A DNA stretch of 64,000 nt from Vibrio sp. CK2-1 (GTDB taxonomy: Bacteria > Pseudomonadota > Gammaproteobacteria > Enterobacterales > Vibrionaceae), in NCBI RefSeq assembly GCF_021726515.1, contig NZ_JAKKCJ010000003.1, positions 372,001 to 436,000 of the forward strand. The letters are read 5' to 3'. Both the position numbers and the translations under genes were made by a program. Shown in pieces: positions 30,875 to 39,471 of this stretch. The notes below the pieces were generated by a model. That model worked only from the letters and a program-made list of their open reading frames with translations. It had not been told where the DNA came from and did not search any database. Numbering within the stretch: position 1 is the stretch's first letter; each line of letters begins with the position of its first letter.

Positions 30875-31654
30875 ATGGAGAGGACTAGGAATTTTCTAAA
30901 TCAGAACATAGGTAGTTTTGAGCGTTACGCAGGCTTTAAAGATCACCAAATCTATTATGATTTGATTGCGCAAAGGCTCACATCGGACAGTGTAATTGAG
31001 ACTTGTAAAGCTTTGCTTGAAGGGATAAGCAAAACGATTCTTAACCAGCTAGATATTCAGCGTAGTGAAGTTAAACAACGTTTTCAGGAGCATGAACTAA
31101 AGAGCCTTGAATCCACGTTTAATAAAATGGATGGCAAGACAGGCGAAGACTTTGCTACTTTATTTAGACAGGCGGTACTTGTGCTTTCTGTTTATCATCA
31201 CTCGTGTGAGAAAGAGTTATTGAATAAACTGGGCAATGAATTTTGTAAGTACATCGGAAGAGTTAGAAATGCTGATGGGCCTATCTCACATGGGCAACCA
31301 TCACCCAAACCAAATACGAGTTCTAGAACACTTGCAATTATGGTTGAGAGTGTAACAGATATTATCGCTTTCCATATGCTGGAAGTCTTCTCCCTAATTG
31401 ATTTTCAGCGTGAAGATACCCCTAGTGAACAACTGGCAATTACTGAGTCTTTTATGTTGAAAACCGACGAAGAGTTGGGGAGCATATGTGAGCGAGAAAA
31501 GATTGTTCGTGAGTTTAATGACTTTTTAGATGAGCAGTACCCTCTTGAAGGAAAACCTCGCTACAGCCGTGCACTTTATGAGCAGTATTCAGAGGACTAT
31601 GAAATCCAGCTTCAAGAATTCATTGATAGTAAAGAACAGGAGTTGATGGAATGA
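30875..31654 (+). CDS. Abortive-infection-type protein embedded in the hsd operon
   Basis: The 259-residue protein has a C-terminal region (about 100-172) that resembles the abortive infection C-terminus family (Abi_C, PF14355 type). It contains GRVRNADGPISHG at about 128-140, then a helix-rich TLAIMVESVTDIIAFHMLEVF. An acidic helical tail follows to residue 259. It begins 10 bases after hsdS and overlaps hsdR by 4 bases, so it is translated with the restriction system. It is probably a second antiviral layer or a regulator of restriction. The activity itself is not known to me. Confidence 0.7.
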   Translation: MERTRNFLNQNIGSFERYAGFKDHQIYYDLIAQRLTSDSVIETCKALLEGISKTILNQLDIQRSEVKQRFQEHELKSLESTFNKMDGKTGEDFATLFRQAVLVLSVYHHSCEKELLNKLGNEFCKYIGRVRNADGPISHGQPSPKPNTSSRTLAIMVESVTDIIAFHMLEVFSLIDFQREDTPSEQLAITESFMLKTDEELGSICEREKIVREFNDFLDEQYPLEGKPRYSRALYEQYSEDYEIQLQEFIDSKEQELME

Positions 31655-34600
31655 CTACGCCTAATCTTCAAACCGAAGCACAATTAGAAGAAAGCCTCAT
31701 CCAGCGATTAGTCGGATTAGGTTATGCGCGTGTGTCTATCCACAATGCTGATGAGTTACGCGCGAACTTAAAGCAGCAGTTAGAAGCTCATAATAAAATC
31801 GAGCTGAGTCATGGTGAATTTAACAAGATTCTGAATCATTTAGATAAAGGGAATGTTTTTCAACGAGCAAAAACACTGCGTGACCGGTATCATTTAACCC
31901 GGGATGATGGTTCAGGTTGCTACATTCAGTTTATGAATACAGCCCATTGGTGCCAAAACCAGTACCAGGTAACGAACCAGGTCACTCATGTGGGGAAATA
32001 TGAAAATCGCTACGATGTGACTTTGTTGGTAAATGGTTTACCACTGGTTCAGATTGAACTAAAGAAGCGTGGTATTGAGATAAAAGAAGCTTTTAATCAA
32101 ATCAACCGCTACCAACGCCATAGCTTTTGGGCTGAAAGTGGTCTGTTTAACTATGTGCAGCTGTTTGTGATCTCCAATGGTGTAAACACGAAATACTATG
32201 CCAACAATCGCAAACAAGATTTTAAACAAACCTTCTATTGGGCAGATGCAGAAAATAATCTGATTACCCATTTGGACGATTTTGCAGACGTATTCTTAGA
32301 AAAGTGTCAGGTCTCTAAGATGATCAGCAAATATATTGTGTTACATGAATCTGACAAGATTCTTATGGTGCTGCGCCCATATCAATATTATGCAGTGGAA
32401 GCAATTGTTGAGCGAGTAATGCAAGGTCGCAAGCACGGTTATATTTGGCATACTACTGGTTCAGGCAAAACGCTTACTAGCTTTAAAGCGGCGCAGATTC
32501 TCACTGAATTACCTAAAGTGCACAAAGTAGTTTTCGTTGTAGACCGTGCCGATTTGGATTATCAAACCACTAGAGAGTTTAACCATTTCAGTGAAGGTAG
32601 TGTGGATGGTACTTCCAATACTAATTCACTTGTGAATCAAATGGCAGGTGATAACCCACTAATTGTAACCACTATCCAAAAGCTCAATACTGCAATAACT
32701 AAACCCAAACATGAAGTAGCAATGGACGCTCTGCGTGATAAACGAGTGGTGTTTATTTTTGATGAATGTCACCGCTCTCAGTTTGGTGATACCCACAGAA
32801 ATATCATCAATTTTTTCAGCAATGCACAAATGTTCGGCTTTACAGGTACCCCTATCTTTAAAGAAAACGCTACCACGAACCAGTTGGGGAAACGTACTAC
32901 TAAAAATTTGTTCACAGAATGTCTGCATAAATATCTAATTACCAATGCTATTGCTGACGAGAACGTATTAAAGTTTTCGGTGGAGTATTGGGGTAAACTT
33001 AAGCAAAAAGACGGTAGTTTGCTTGATGAACAAGTAAACAACATCAACAAAAAAGAGTTTTACGAGTCAGAGGAACGTATTAATAGCATCGTAGATTGGA
33101 TTGTTGCTAACCACAATCGAAAAACTCACAACAAGCAATTTTCCGCCATGATGTGTGTGAGCAACAAAGATCTTCTCATCAAATACTACGAAGCCTTTAA
33201 AGCCAAAAAAGATGCTGGATATCATAACTTACGGGTGGTAACTATATTCACTTATACTTCTAACGAAGAAGACGACGATGCAAATGGTCTGATTGGTGAA
33301 CCTGAGTTTGATATTAAAACTGACACCCCAATAACGAAACATAGTGGAGAAGCTCTAGAAGGGTTTGTTGATGATTATAACACTCTGTATCACACCAAAC
33401 ACTCGGTGAAAGATAGTAAGAGTTTTTATTCCTACTACAAAGATATTGCTAAGCGTATGAAGGAGCGCGATAAAGAGGGCTTTGAAGACAAAGATCGTGC
33501 AGATATTTTATTGGTGGTTAATATGTTCCTTACGGGATTTGATGCTAAAAAGCTCAACACTTTATATGTCGACAAAAATCTGAAGTATCATGGTTTAATA
33601 CAAGCCTACTCACGCACCAACCGAATATTGGGAGAGCTGAAATCTCAAGGTAATATTGTTTGCTTCCGAAACTTGAAAGATAGTACAGACGAAGCCATAC
33701 AACTTTTTTGTGATACCAATGTCAACGAAGATATTTTGATGGAACCTTATGAATTTTATGTTGAACAATTCAATCAAGGTTCAGTTCATGTACTCGCATT
33801 GGCAGACACACCTGCTGCCGTGAATGATCTGCATTGTGAAGACGCTCAATTGGCTTTTGTAAAAGCATTCCGGCATTTAATTCGTACACTCAATAAGTTA
33901 AAGTCTTTTGTTGGCTTCTCATGGCTAGATTTGAAATTTGACGAGCAAACATTTGAAGATTTCAAGAGCAAATACCTAGACATCTATGATCGAACTCATG
34001 ACAAAGAACCTGGGGGGTCGATTCTAGGAGAAATAGATTTTGAGCTGGAGCTTATCCACCGTGATGAAGTAAATGTAGCTTATATTTTAAGATTGCTAAG
34101 GAATATCAAAGAAAAACACATAAGTGCGAATGGTGATATACAGAAAGCTACGGAAGATGTCCTCAATATGTTAGGAAAAGAAGTACAGTTGAGGAGTAAA
34201 CGGGAATTAATTGAAAAATTTATACACGAGTACATGCCTAATATAGCACCAGAACAGAACTTACAGGATATCTTCGTAGGTTATTGGTATAAAGAAAAGC
34301 GCAAAGCAGTCCACCAACTTTGCGTGAAAGAAGGGTTAAATAAAGAAGCCGTTTACCGTATGATGGATGAATATAGTTTTACGGCTAAAGATCCGCTGCG
34401 CGATCAAGTGTTTTCTGCAATGGTTTATAAACCTAAGTTGATGGAGCGAAAAGCCATTTACACTAGAATTTTAAAAGAGTTCAAAGATATTATCCAAAAA
34501 TACGAAGATGACACAGGAAGTCTTGGTACGAATGAAGATCCTTCGGAGTACGAGAATTTAGGTTTAGAAAACTTAGCTCATTCCATTGGCGATGCAGTTG

Positions 34601-35109
34601 TATTCTTTACGAATGAAATTAACTACTCACGACAAGCTACAGAATTAGCACGGTTTACTATCAAATTGGATAGACCCTATAAACAAGGGTTAGCAAGTTT
34701 AAGTAGTTATGGTATTGGAAGCGAGTTACTAGGTAGAGGAGTCATCAATGATGACATTCTTGCTGAATATCTGCGTTTGACAGGTAATTTACAAAACACC
34801 TTGGGTGAGTATGGCTTTAGTTTTTTTGATAGAAGCAATGTTCAAGAAGATATGCTGTTGTGGTCACTTAGTGAAGCTCGCGAAGGGAGTACTGTACTAG
34901 AATTCGTTCTACACGCTTGGGGTTATAGTGCAGCGATAGGCGGGCCAATCATGGCATTTTTAAGCGCATATCCTAAAGCCAGTGATGGTTTTGAAAGACT
35001 AAAAGCTGATATCAAAAAACAATTTGGTAAACCAGATAGTCAACCTGATCCCATGGTTATCTCAGAACGTCTAGATGAGGAACTGAGAAAGCTTCGTAAG
35101 AAGCATTAA
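31651..35109 (+). CDS. hsdR: Type I restriction endonuclease subunit HsdR
   Basis: HsdR is the motor and nuclease of the type I complex. The 1152-residue protein has a PD-(D/E)xK nuclease near the N-terminus (Asp122, and Glu136-x-Lys138 in QIELKKRG). A superfamily 2 helicase follows, with Walker A HTTGSGKTLTS near 266, FDECHRSQFG near 370, FGFTGTPIF near 393 and QAYSRTNR near 652. A long helical C-terminal region contacts HsdM. It is intact. It closes the island; no terminator of its own is obvious before the duplicated tRNA terminator at 35313. Confidence 0.95.
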   Translation: MTTPNLQTEAQLEESLIQRLVGLGYARVSIHNADELRANLKQQLEAHNKIELSHGEFNKILNHLDKGNVFQRAKTLRDRYHLTRDDGSGCYIQFMNTAHWCQNQYQVTNQVTHVGKYENRYDVTLLVNGLPLVQIELKKRGIEIKEAFNQINRYQRHSFWAESGLFNYVQLFVISNGVNTKYYANNRKQDFKQTFYWADAENNLITHLDDFADVFLEKCQVSKMISKYIVLHESDKILMVLRPYQYYAVEAIVERVMQGRKHGYIWHTTGSGKTLTSFKAAQILTELPKVHKVVFVVDRADLDYQTTREFNHFSEGSVDGTSNTNSLVNQMAGDNPLIVTTIQKLNTAITKPKHEVAMDALRDKRVVFIFDECHRSQFGDTHRNIINFFSNAQMFGFTGTPIFKENATTNQLGKRTTKNLFTECLHKYLITNAIADENVLKFSVEYWGKLKQKDGSLLDEQVNNINKKEFYESEERINSIVDWIVANHNRKTHNKQFSAMMCVSNKDLLIKYYEAFKAKKDAGYHNLRVVTIFTYTSNEEDDDANGLIGEPEFDIKTDTPITKHSGEALEGFVDDYNTLYHTKHSVKDSKSFYSYYKDIAKRMKERDKEGFEDKDRADILLVVNMFLTGFDAKKLNTLYVDKNLKYHGLIQAYSRTNRILGELKSQGNIVCFRNLKDSTDEAIQLFCDTNVNEDILMEPYEFYVEQFNQGSVHVLALADTPAAVNDLHCEDAQLAFVKAFRHLIRTLNKLKSFVGFSWLDLKFDEQTFEDFKSKYLDIYDRTHDKEPGGSILGEIDFELELIHRDEVNVAYILRLLRNIKEKHISANGDIQKATEDVLNMLGKEVQLRSKRELIEKFIHEYMPNIAPEQNLQDIFVGYWYKEKRKAVHQLCVKEGLNKEAVYRMMDEYSFTAKDPLRDQVFSAMVYKPKLMERKAIYTRILKEFKDIIQKYEDDTGSLGTNEDPSEYENLGLENLAHSIGDAVVFFTNEINYSRQATELARFTIKLDRPYKQGLASLSSYGIGSELLGRGVINDDILAEYLRLTGNLQNTLGEYGFSFFDRSNVQEDMLLWSLSEAREGSTVLEFVLHAWGYSAAIGGPIMAFLSAYPKASDGFERLKADIKKQFGKPDSQPDPMVISERLDEELRKLRKKH

Positions 35110-35312
35110 TGGGGACTGTTGTCTCGTGACAATCTCACCAACATGCTATAAGCGTCTTTTAACTATTATCAGGCGCTTAGAGAGCTTGTGAAACTATCGT
35201 TTTCAGTTAATCATTTGCCTAGCCTTTGCTTAAAGTAATGCTTTCTGAATGTCGTTTTTTTGAAATGTTCAATCTTTCAGTTGCTTATCGTGTTAGGTCG
35301 AATCCCTCACTC
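35110..35312. other. Right border of the tRNA-Ser island with tRNA 3'-end remnant
   Basis: This non-coding stretch follows hsdR. It has a hairpin with TAAGCG and GCGCTTA arms (about 35149-35180). It ends with a piece of tRNA-Ser: 35298-35312 reads TCGAATCCCTCACTC, matching the T-arm and acceptor strand of the intact gene with one change. The next 10 bases of the tRNA 3' end and CCA are missing, and the 33-bp repeat follows directly. Confidence 0.75.
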
Positions 35313-35345
35313 TCGAAGCCCTAGCAGAAATGCTGGGGCTTTTTT
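35313..35345 (+). repeat. Right copy of the 33-bp direct repeat (candidate att)
   Basis: It is identical over 33 bases to 27466-27498, including the hairpin terminator and six T. Together the copies bracket 7.8 kb that holds only the HTH gene and the hsd operon. Confidence 0.85.
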
Positions 35346-35438
35346 ACTATGTAGACCTCTATATTTTCTTTATCTCCCATCGCCATATCCAATTGAGTCA
35401 TATATCATTATAAACAAATGACTTATCTCTGGTTTTCT

Positions 35439-36035
35439 ATGTCCCAAACGCTTGCTATCTATAACGAAAATGCAGCTCAATTTGTTGAGCAATATGACTC
35501 CGTTACCTTTGAATCGGTTCATCAGTCTTGGCAAGAGTATTGGCCTCAATCCGGCTATAACGTTTTAGATATTGGTGCTGGCTCTGGGCGTGACTCACGT
35601 TGGTTTGTGAATCAAGGTTGTGCAGTGGTTGCGGTAGAGCCTTGCGATAATCTACGTCAGCTAGGAAAACAAAACTCACCAGATTCGATTCAATGGTTTG
35701 GAGACTACCTACCAGATTTAGTCGGTGTTGAGGCATTGTCTCGTCAATTTGATTTGATCTTATTATCTGCGGTTTGGATGCATATTCCAGTTGAACTACG
35801 TCCGGCTTCATTAAAGGCTTTAGCTGAACAATTAAATGCTAAAGGTAAGATCGTGATTACACTGCGTCATGGTGACTTTGATGATGGGCGTGAAGGTTAC
35901 GATGTGTCGATCAAAGAAATTGAAAAATTAGCCAATCAAGTAGGTTTAGTGATATGCCAACAATCCGGTTCTGATGATGTATTGCAACGTAACTCAGTGA
36001 TTTGGGAAACGGTTGTATTAAGCCAACAAAATTAG
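35439..36035 (+). CDS. Class I SAM-dependent methyltransferase
   Basis: The protein is about 198 residues (MSQTLAIYNENAAQFVEQYD) with the SAM motif NVLDIGAGSGRDSRWF (about 41-56) and acidic VVAVEPCDNLRQL (about 65-77). The substrate is unknown; the fold suits a small-molecule or protein methyltransferase. The frame is open from an ATG seven codons earlier (35418), and neither start has a clear ribosome site. The HNH nuclease gene follows after one base, so they form a pair just outside the island boundary. Confidence 0.8.
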   Translation: MSQTLAIYNENAAQFVEQYDSVTFESVHQSWQEYWPQSGYNVLDIGAGSGRDSRWFVNQGCAVVAVEPCDNLRQLGKQNSPDSIQWFGDYLPDLVGVEALSRQFDLILLSAVWMHIPVELRPASLKALAEQLNAKGKIVITLRHGDFDDGREGYDVSIKEIEKLANQVGLVICQQSGSDDVLQRNSVIWETVVLSQQN

Positions 36036-36036
36036 A

Positions 36037-37146
36037 GTGAATATGACACCAATTCATCACCAACAGCAGCAACAGCAGCAACTAGATTTTATTGCCTACA
36101 TTCAACGTTTGCTTGTTGAAGGTGATTTTACGGCAACGTACAAGTTTGCTTTATTACATGCGCTGGCCGATGTATGTGTCGAACAAGCAGTCGTATATGA
36201 AAATGGTGACCTAAATATTCCTTTAGACCTATTAGCTGAAAAACTGATTATTTTGTATTGGCATCATGCTGTACCATTTTCATCAGAACACACGGGTGAA
36301 ATGGCACTGCTTAAACAGAATAGTGGCGGGCAATCTAAGGTCATTTCGGTGCTTTATGAATGCCAACAAAATAACATCCGCAGTTTACGAGCCTTAAAAC
36401 AAAGTTCGCAATGGCCAAGCGTTTTTAAAGCTGCCATGCGAACTTTAAAAGAGGGGCCTCTTTGGCGTTTGCAAATTCTAGCTAAACAAGAAGAGTGCTT
36501 TCTTTATCCCCATATTAAAGGCCAATCGTACATTACGTTAAAGTCAGGCATTGCTTCTTGCTTTAGACGTTTTTACGATCTGGTTGTTTATCTAGCAAAA
36601 AACTCGTGGCTACAAAAAATTCAAAGTATTAAACATAATCAAAGTTTGATTGGCCCACAAAGTCAGTTGCATGATTTTCTATTTGGTTTAGACCGCAATG
36701 CACTAGGCAAAGCAAAGCCGATACTCGAAGAATTACAACATGGTCTGTGTTTTTACTGCCAAAAGCCGTTAAATGGAAATACAGAAGTGGATCACTTTAT
36801 TCCTTTTGCTCGTTATGCCAATGACCTAGGGCATAATTTTGTCGCTGCCCATCGCGCTTGTAATAACAATAAACGTGATTTTTTAGCAGGGCAGAAGCAT
36901 AGAGAGAATTGGGAAGATCAAAACCTCGTCCAGTTTAAAACGACGATTGAATCTGAGTTGAGCACTTATTTTCATTGTGATGTCGATAAGTCTCGCGCGG
37001 TAAGTAATTGGGCCTACCAAGTCGCACACAGTAATGGCGCAAAGCTTTGGTTAGCAAAAGATAGCTTTGAATTAGCGGTAAGCCAGCCATTGCAATATAG
37101 CCAACCGTTGGGACTAGTGGCTGAAAAACCTGCTAAATATGAATAG
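36037..37146 (+). CDS. HNH endonuclease domain protein with unknown N-terminal domain
   Basis: The 369-residue protein has an uncharacterised helical N-terminal region (about 15-220) and a C-terminal HNH nuclease module. The module is formed by CFYC (237-240), EVDHFIPF (249-256), HNFVAAH (265-271) and CNNNKRDFLAG (274-284). A run of seven glutamines (residues 9-15) lies at the N-terminus. The start is GTG at 36037, or ATG at 36043. It directly follows a methyltransferase gene. The pairing suggests restriction-like or other defence work, but no such system is known to me by this architecture. Confidence 0.75.
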   Translation: MNMTPIHHQQQQQQQLDFIAYIQRLLVEGDFTATYKFALLHALADVCVEQAVVYENGDLNIPLDLLAEKLIILYWHHAVPFSSEHTGEMALLKQNSGGQSKVISVLYECQQNNIRSLRALKQSSQWPSVFKAAMRTLKEGPLWRLQILAKQEECFLYPHIKGQSYITLKSGIASCFRRFYDLVVYLAKNSWLQKIQSIKHNQSLIGPQSQLHDFLFGLDRNALGKAKPILEELQHGLCFYCQKPLNGNTEVDHFIPFARYANDLGHNFVAAHRACNNNKRDFLAGQKHRENWEDQNLVQFKTTIESELSTYFHCDVDKSRAVSNWAYQVAHSNGAKLWLAKDSFELAVSQPLQYSQPLGLVAEKPAKYE

Positions 37147-37285
37147 TTGAAAACTCTAGCTTATATTTTGTGTTGATCCTTTCATTGTTATTTTCCCTAT
37201 CATTTTTTCCCATCTCTATTTTGGTACTAGCACTTTTGCCACCGCGCTCACATTCTTACTTTCTTTTCTATCAACAAAACGCAAG

Positions 37286-37358
37286 TTGTCGACAATCTCT
37301 TTGACATGCGCCTCCTTTGTCGCTTAATTTATTACCATTAAATGTATATTGTTGACAC
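37286..37358 (+). promoter_or_regulatory. Candidate promoter and GntR operators of the prp operon
   Basis: A perfect palindrome TTGTCGACAA lies at 37286-37295 and a variant TTGTTGACAC at 37349-37358. Between them is a consensus -35 TTGACA (37301-37306) with a poor -10 (TTAATT, 37324-37329) at 17 bases. Palindromes of the TTGTCGACAA form are typical of FCD-type GntR regulators. The encoded GntR protein starts at 37380, so autoregulation is likely. Confidence 0.55.
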
Positions 37359-37379
37359 TTTGTGTCGGAGTGAGTGTGA

Positions 37380-38069
37380 ATGGCGAGTGTAGCAGACAGC
37401 GTGATAAGCAATATTTCTGATACTAAGGAACATACTAAATCAGAAAGTTTGACCGAGTATTTAATCGAAGCGATTGTGAATGGTGAGCTAGAGCCTGGGA
37501 GTAAGATCTCTGAGCCTGAACTGGCTAAGCGTTTCTCGGTCAGCCGTGGGCCGTTGCGTGAAGCGATTATGCGGGTGGAAGCCTTGGGGTTAATTGAGCG
37601 TATTCCACATGTTGGAGCTAGGGTGACGACGTTCTCGCAGCAAAAGCTTATCGATTTATATGCGGTGCGTGAAGCATTGGAAGGCATGGCGGCTCGCTTG
37701 GCTGCGCGTTGTATGACCGATGATGAAATCGATGCGTTAGAACAGGTATTGTCGACACATTCAGAACATATCAATCAATCGGATGGCCAGTCTTATTTTC
37801 ATCAGCACGGCGACTTTGATTTCCACTACTGCATTATTAAAGCCAGCCGTAATACTCAATTGATTACCTTGTTGTGTGATGAGTTGTATCACTTATTACG
37901 CATGTATCGTTATCAATCCCCACGTTCTCATTCCCGTCCGGTTGATGCGCTCAACGAACATCTATTTATTTTTCAGGCTATTAAAAATCGTGATGAAGAA
38001 TTGGCAGAGATGCTGATGCGTCGACACATTTCAGGTAGTCGCAAGTTAATCGAACAGCAAATCGGTTAG
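37380..38069 (+). CDS. GntR-family (FCD) transcriptional regulator of the methylcitrate operon
   Basis: The 229-residue regulator has an N-terminal winged helix (about 20-90; GSKISEPELAKRFSVSRGPLREAIMRVEALG region) and a C-terminal FCD ligand domain (about 95-220), with His and Asp residues that usually bind a metal. It is the first gene of the prp cluster, 30 bases before prpB. It probably senses a methylcitrate-pathway intermediate. A second TTGTCGACAC word occurs inside the gene at 37749-37758. GGAG about 9 bases upstream supports the start. Confidence 0.88.
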   Translation: MASVADSVISNISDTKEHTKSESLTEYLIEAIVNGELEPGSKISEPELAKRFSVSRGPLREAIMRVEALGLIERIPHVGARVTTFSQQKLIDLYAVREALEGMAARLAARCMTDDEIDALEQVLSTHSEHINQSDGQSYFHQHGDFDFHYCIIKASRNTQLITLLCDELYHLLRMYRYQSPRSHSRPVDALNEHLFIFQAIKNRDEELAEMLMRRHISGSRKLIEQQIG

Positions 38070-38099
38070 ATAAACCTATTCAAGTTAAGGAGAACGACA

Positions 38100-39014
38100 A
38101 TGGCGACATTAAGCCAGAGGCAACAATTGACTCAAGGACAAAAGTTTCGGCTCGCGGTAGAGCAAAATGAACCGCTGCAAATCGTCGGTACCATAAACCC
38201 TTATTGCGCCATGATGGCAAAGAATATTGGTCATCAGGCGATCTACCTTTCTGGTGGTGGCATTGCTAATGCATCTTATGGTTTGCCCGATCTCGGCATT
38301 ACTACCCTGAACGATGTGTTGGTGGATGTTGAGCGGATTACCAATGCGTGTGATCTCCCTTTGCTAGTGGATATCGATACCGGATTTGGTGGGGCGTTTA
38401 ACATTGCGCGCACCATTAAGGCAATTGAAAAGGCAGGTGCAGCGGCGGTTCACATGGAAGACCAAGTGGCGCAGAAGCGTTGTGGTCATCGTCCTAATAA
38501 AGCGATTGTGAGCCAGCAAGAAATGGTCGACCGAGTAAAAGCCGCGGTAGATGCTCGCAGCGATGAAAGCTTTGTGGTGATGGCACGTACTGATGCGCTG
38601 GCAATTGAAGGTATTGATAAAGCCATTGAACGTGCGATTGCTTGTGTCGAAGCGGGCGCAGATATGATCTTCCCGGAAGCGATGAACCAGCTAGAGCAAT
38701 ATGTTCAGTTTTCTGAGGCGTTGCAGTCGGCGGTTGGGCGTCATGTACCAATTCTGGCCAACATTACTGAGTTCGGCCAAACGCCATTATTTAGCGGTGA
38801 GCAATTAGCCAAAGCCAAAGTGGATATGGTGCTTTACCCTTTAAGCGCATTTCGAGCAATGAACCGCGCGGCAGAAAATGTTTATAAGCATTTGTTAGTT
38901 GAGGGCAATCAAGAAGCGTTGCTGGACCAAATGCAGACTAGGGCGGAGTTGTACCAGCATCTTAAATATCATGATTATGAAGATAAGTTGGATAGATTGT
39001 TTTCGGAAGAATAG
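38100..39014 (+). CDS. prpB: 2-methylisocitrate lyase
   Basis: PrpB splits 2-methylisocitrate into pyruvate and succinate, the last step of the methylcitrate cycle for propionate. The 304-residue protein has the isocitrate-lyase superfamily active-site motif KRCGHRPNK near residues 121-129 and DIDTGFGG near 86. A strong AAGGAGAACGACA leader precedes the start. A 457-base repeat-filled gap separates it from prpC. Confidence 0.96.
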   Translation: MATLSQRQQLTQGQKFRLAVEQNEPLQIVGTINPYCAMMAKNIGHQAIYLSGGGIANASYGLPDLGITTLNDVLVDVERITNACDLPLLVDIDTGFGGAFNIARTIKAIEKAGAAAVHMEDQVAQKRCGHRPNKAIVSQQEMVDRVKAAVDARSDESFVVMARTDALAIEGIDKAIERAIACVEAGADMIFPEAMNQLEQYVQFSEALQSAVGRHVPILANITEFGQTPLFSGEQLAKAKVDMVLYPLSAFRAMNRAAENVYKHLLVEGNQEALLDQMQTRAELYQHLKYHDYEDKLDRLFSEE

Positions 39015-39471
39015 TAAGAATGGAGCCGGGTTTCGAGGACGCTGCGCTCGGGAGCCGAAAAGCGGGGGAGATTGTTACGGGTTGCGTGTGGCGTGAATGC
39101 TTCGCTACGTGTAAGAGCTGAGTCGGGCTTCGGGGACGCTACGCTCGGGAGCCGAAAAGCGGGAAAGATTGTTTCGAGTTGCGTGTGACGTGAACGCTTC
39201 GCTACGTGCAAGAGCAGAGCCGAGTGTCGGGGACGCTACGCTCGGGAGCCGAAAAGCGGGAGAGATTGTTTCGGGTTGAGTGTGGCGTGAACGCTTCGCT
39301 ACGTGTAAGGGTAGAACCGGGTTTCGAGGACTCTATGCTCGGGAGCCGAAAAGCGAGAAAGATTGTTTTGGGTTGCTTGTGACGGTTAGCGAGGAAGGCT
39401 TTTACTCGCAACTCGAAGCGGAGCGCACTCGGATCTCGCAACCCATTATTGATATCGAAAAGGAGTTCTAA
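39015..39471. repeat. Four 97-bp tandem repeats between prpB and prpC
   Basis: The segment GGGAGCCGAA recurs at 39051, 39148, 39245 and 39342, exactly 97 bases apart. The unit start GA(G/A)CCGGGTTTCG recurs at 39024, 39121, 39218 and 39315. The fourth unit diverges in its second half, near 39380, and runs into CTCGCAACTCGAAGCGG. The period is not a multiple of three and the open frames across it are not proteins. The unit shares its core with the repeat after nadA. A good AAGGAG ribosome site for prpC lies at the right end. Confidence 0.9.

Noticed and set aside
27463..35345. Integrase or transposase within the tRNA-Ser island
   Set aside because: All sizeable frames in the segment are accounted for by the HTH gene and the hsd/Abi genes; no tyrosine recombinase or transposase remnant is visible.
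37271..37774. 167-codon minus-strand frame over the GntR gene
   Set aside because: It is the opposite strand of a clear GntR-FCD gene and rich in Ser/Cys, as expected for a shadow frame.
39024..39411. Possible CRISPR array
   Set aside because: The unit is 97 bases with no unique spacers between short repeats, and no cas genes are present.
38975..39441. Two overlapping minus-strand open frames (78 and 79 codons) with repeated peptide words
   Set aside because: They are translations of the 97-bp repeat. The period is not a multiple of three, there is no ribosome site, and composition is not protein-like.
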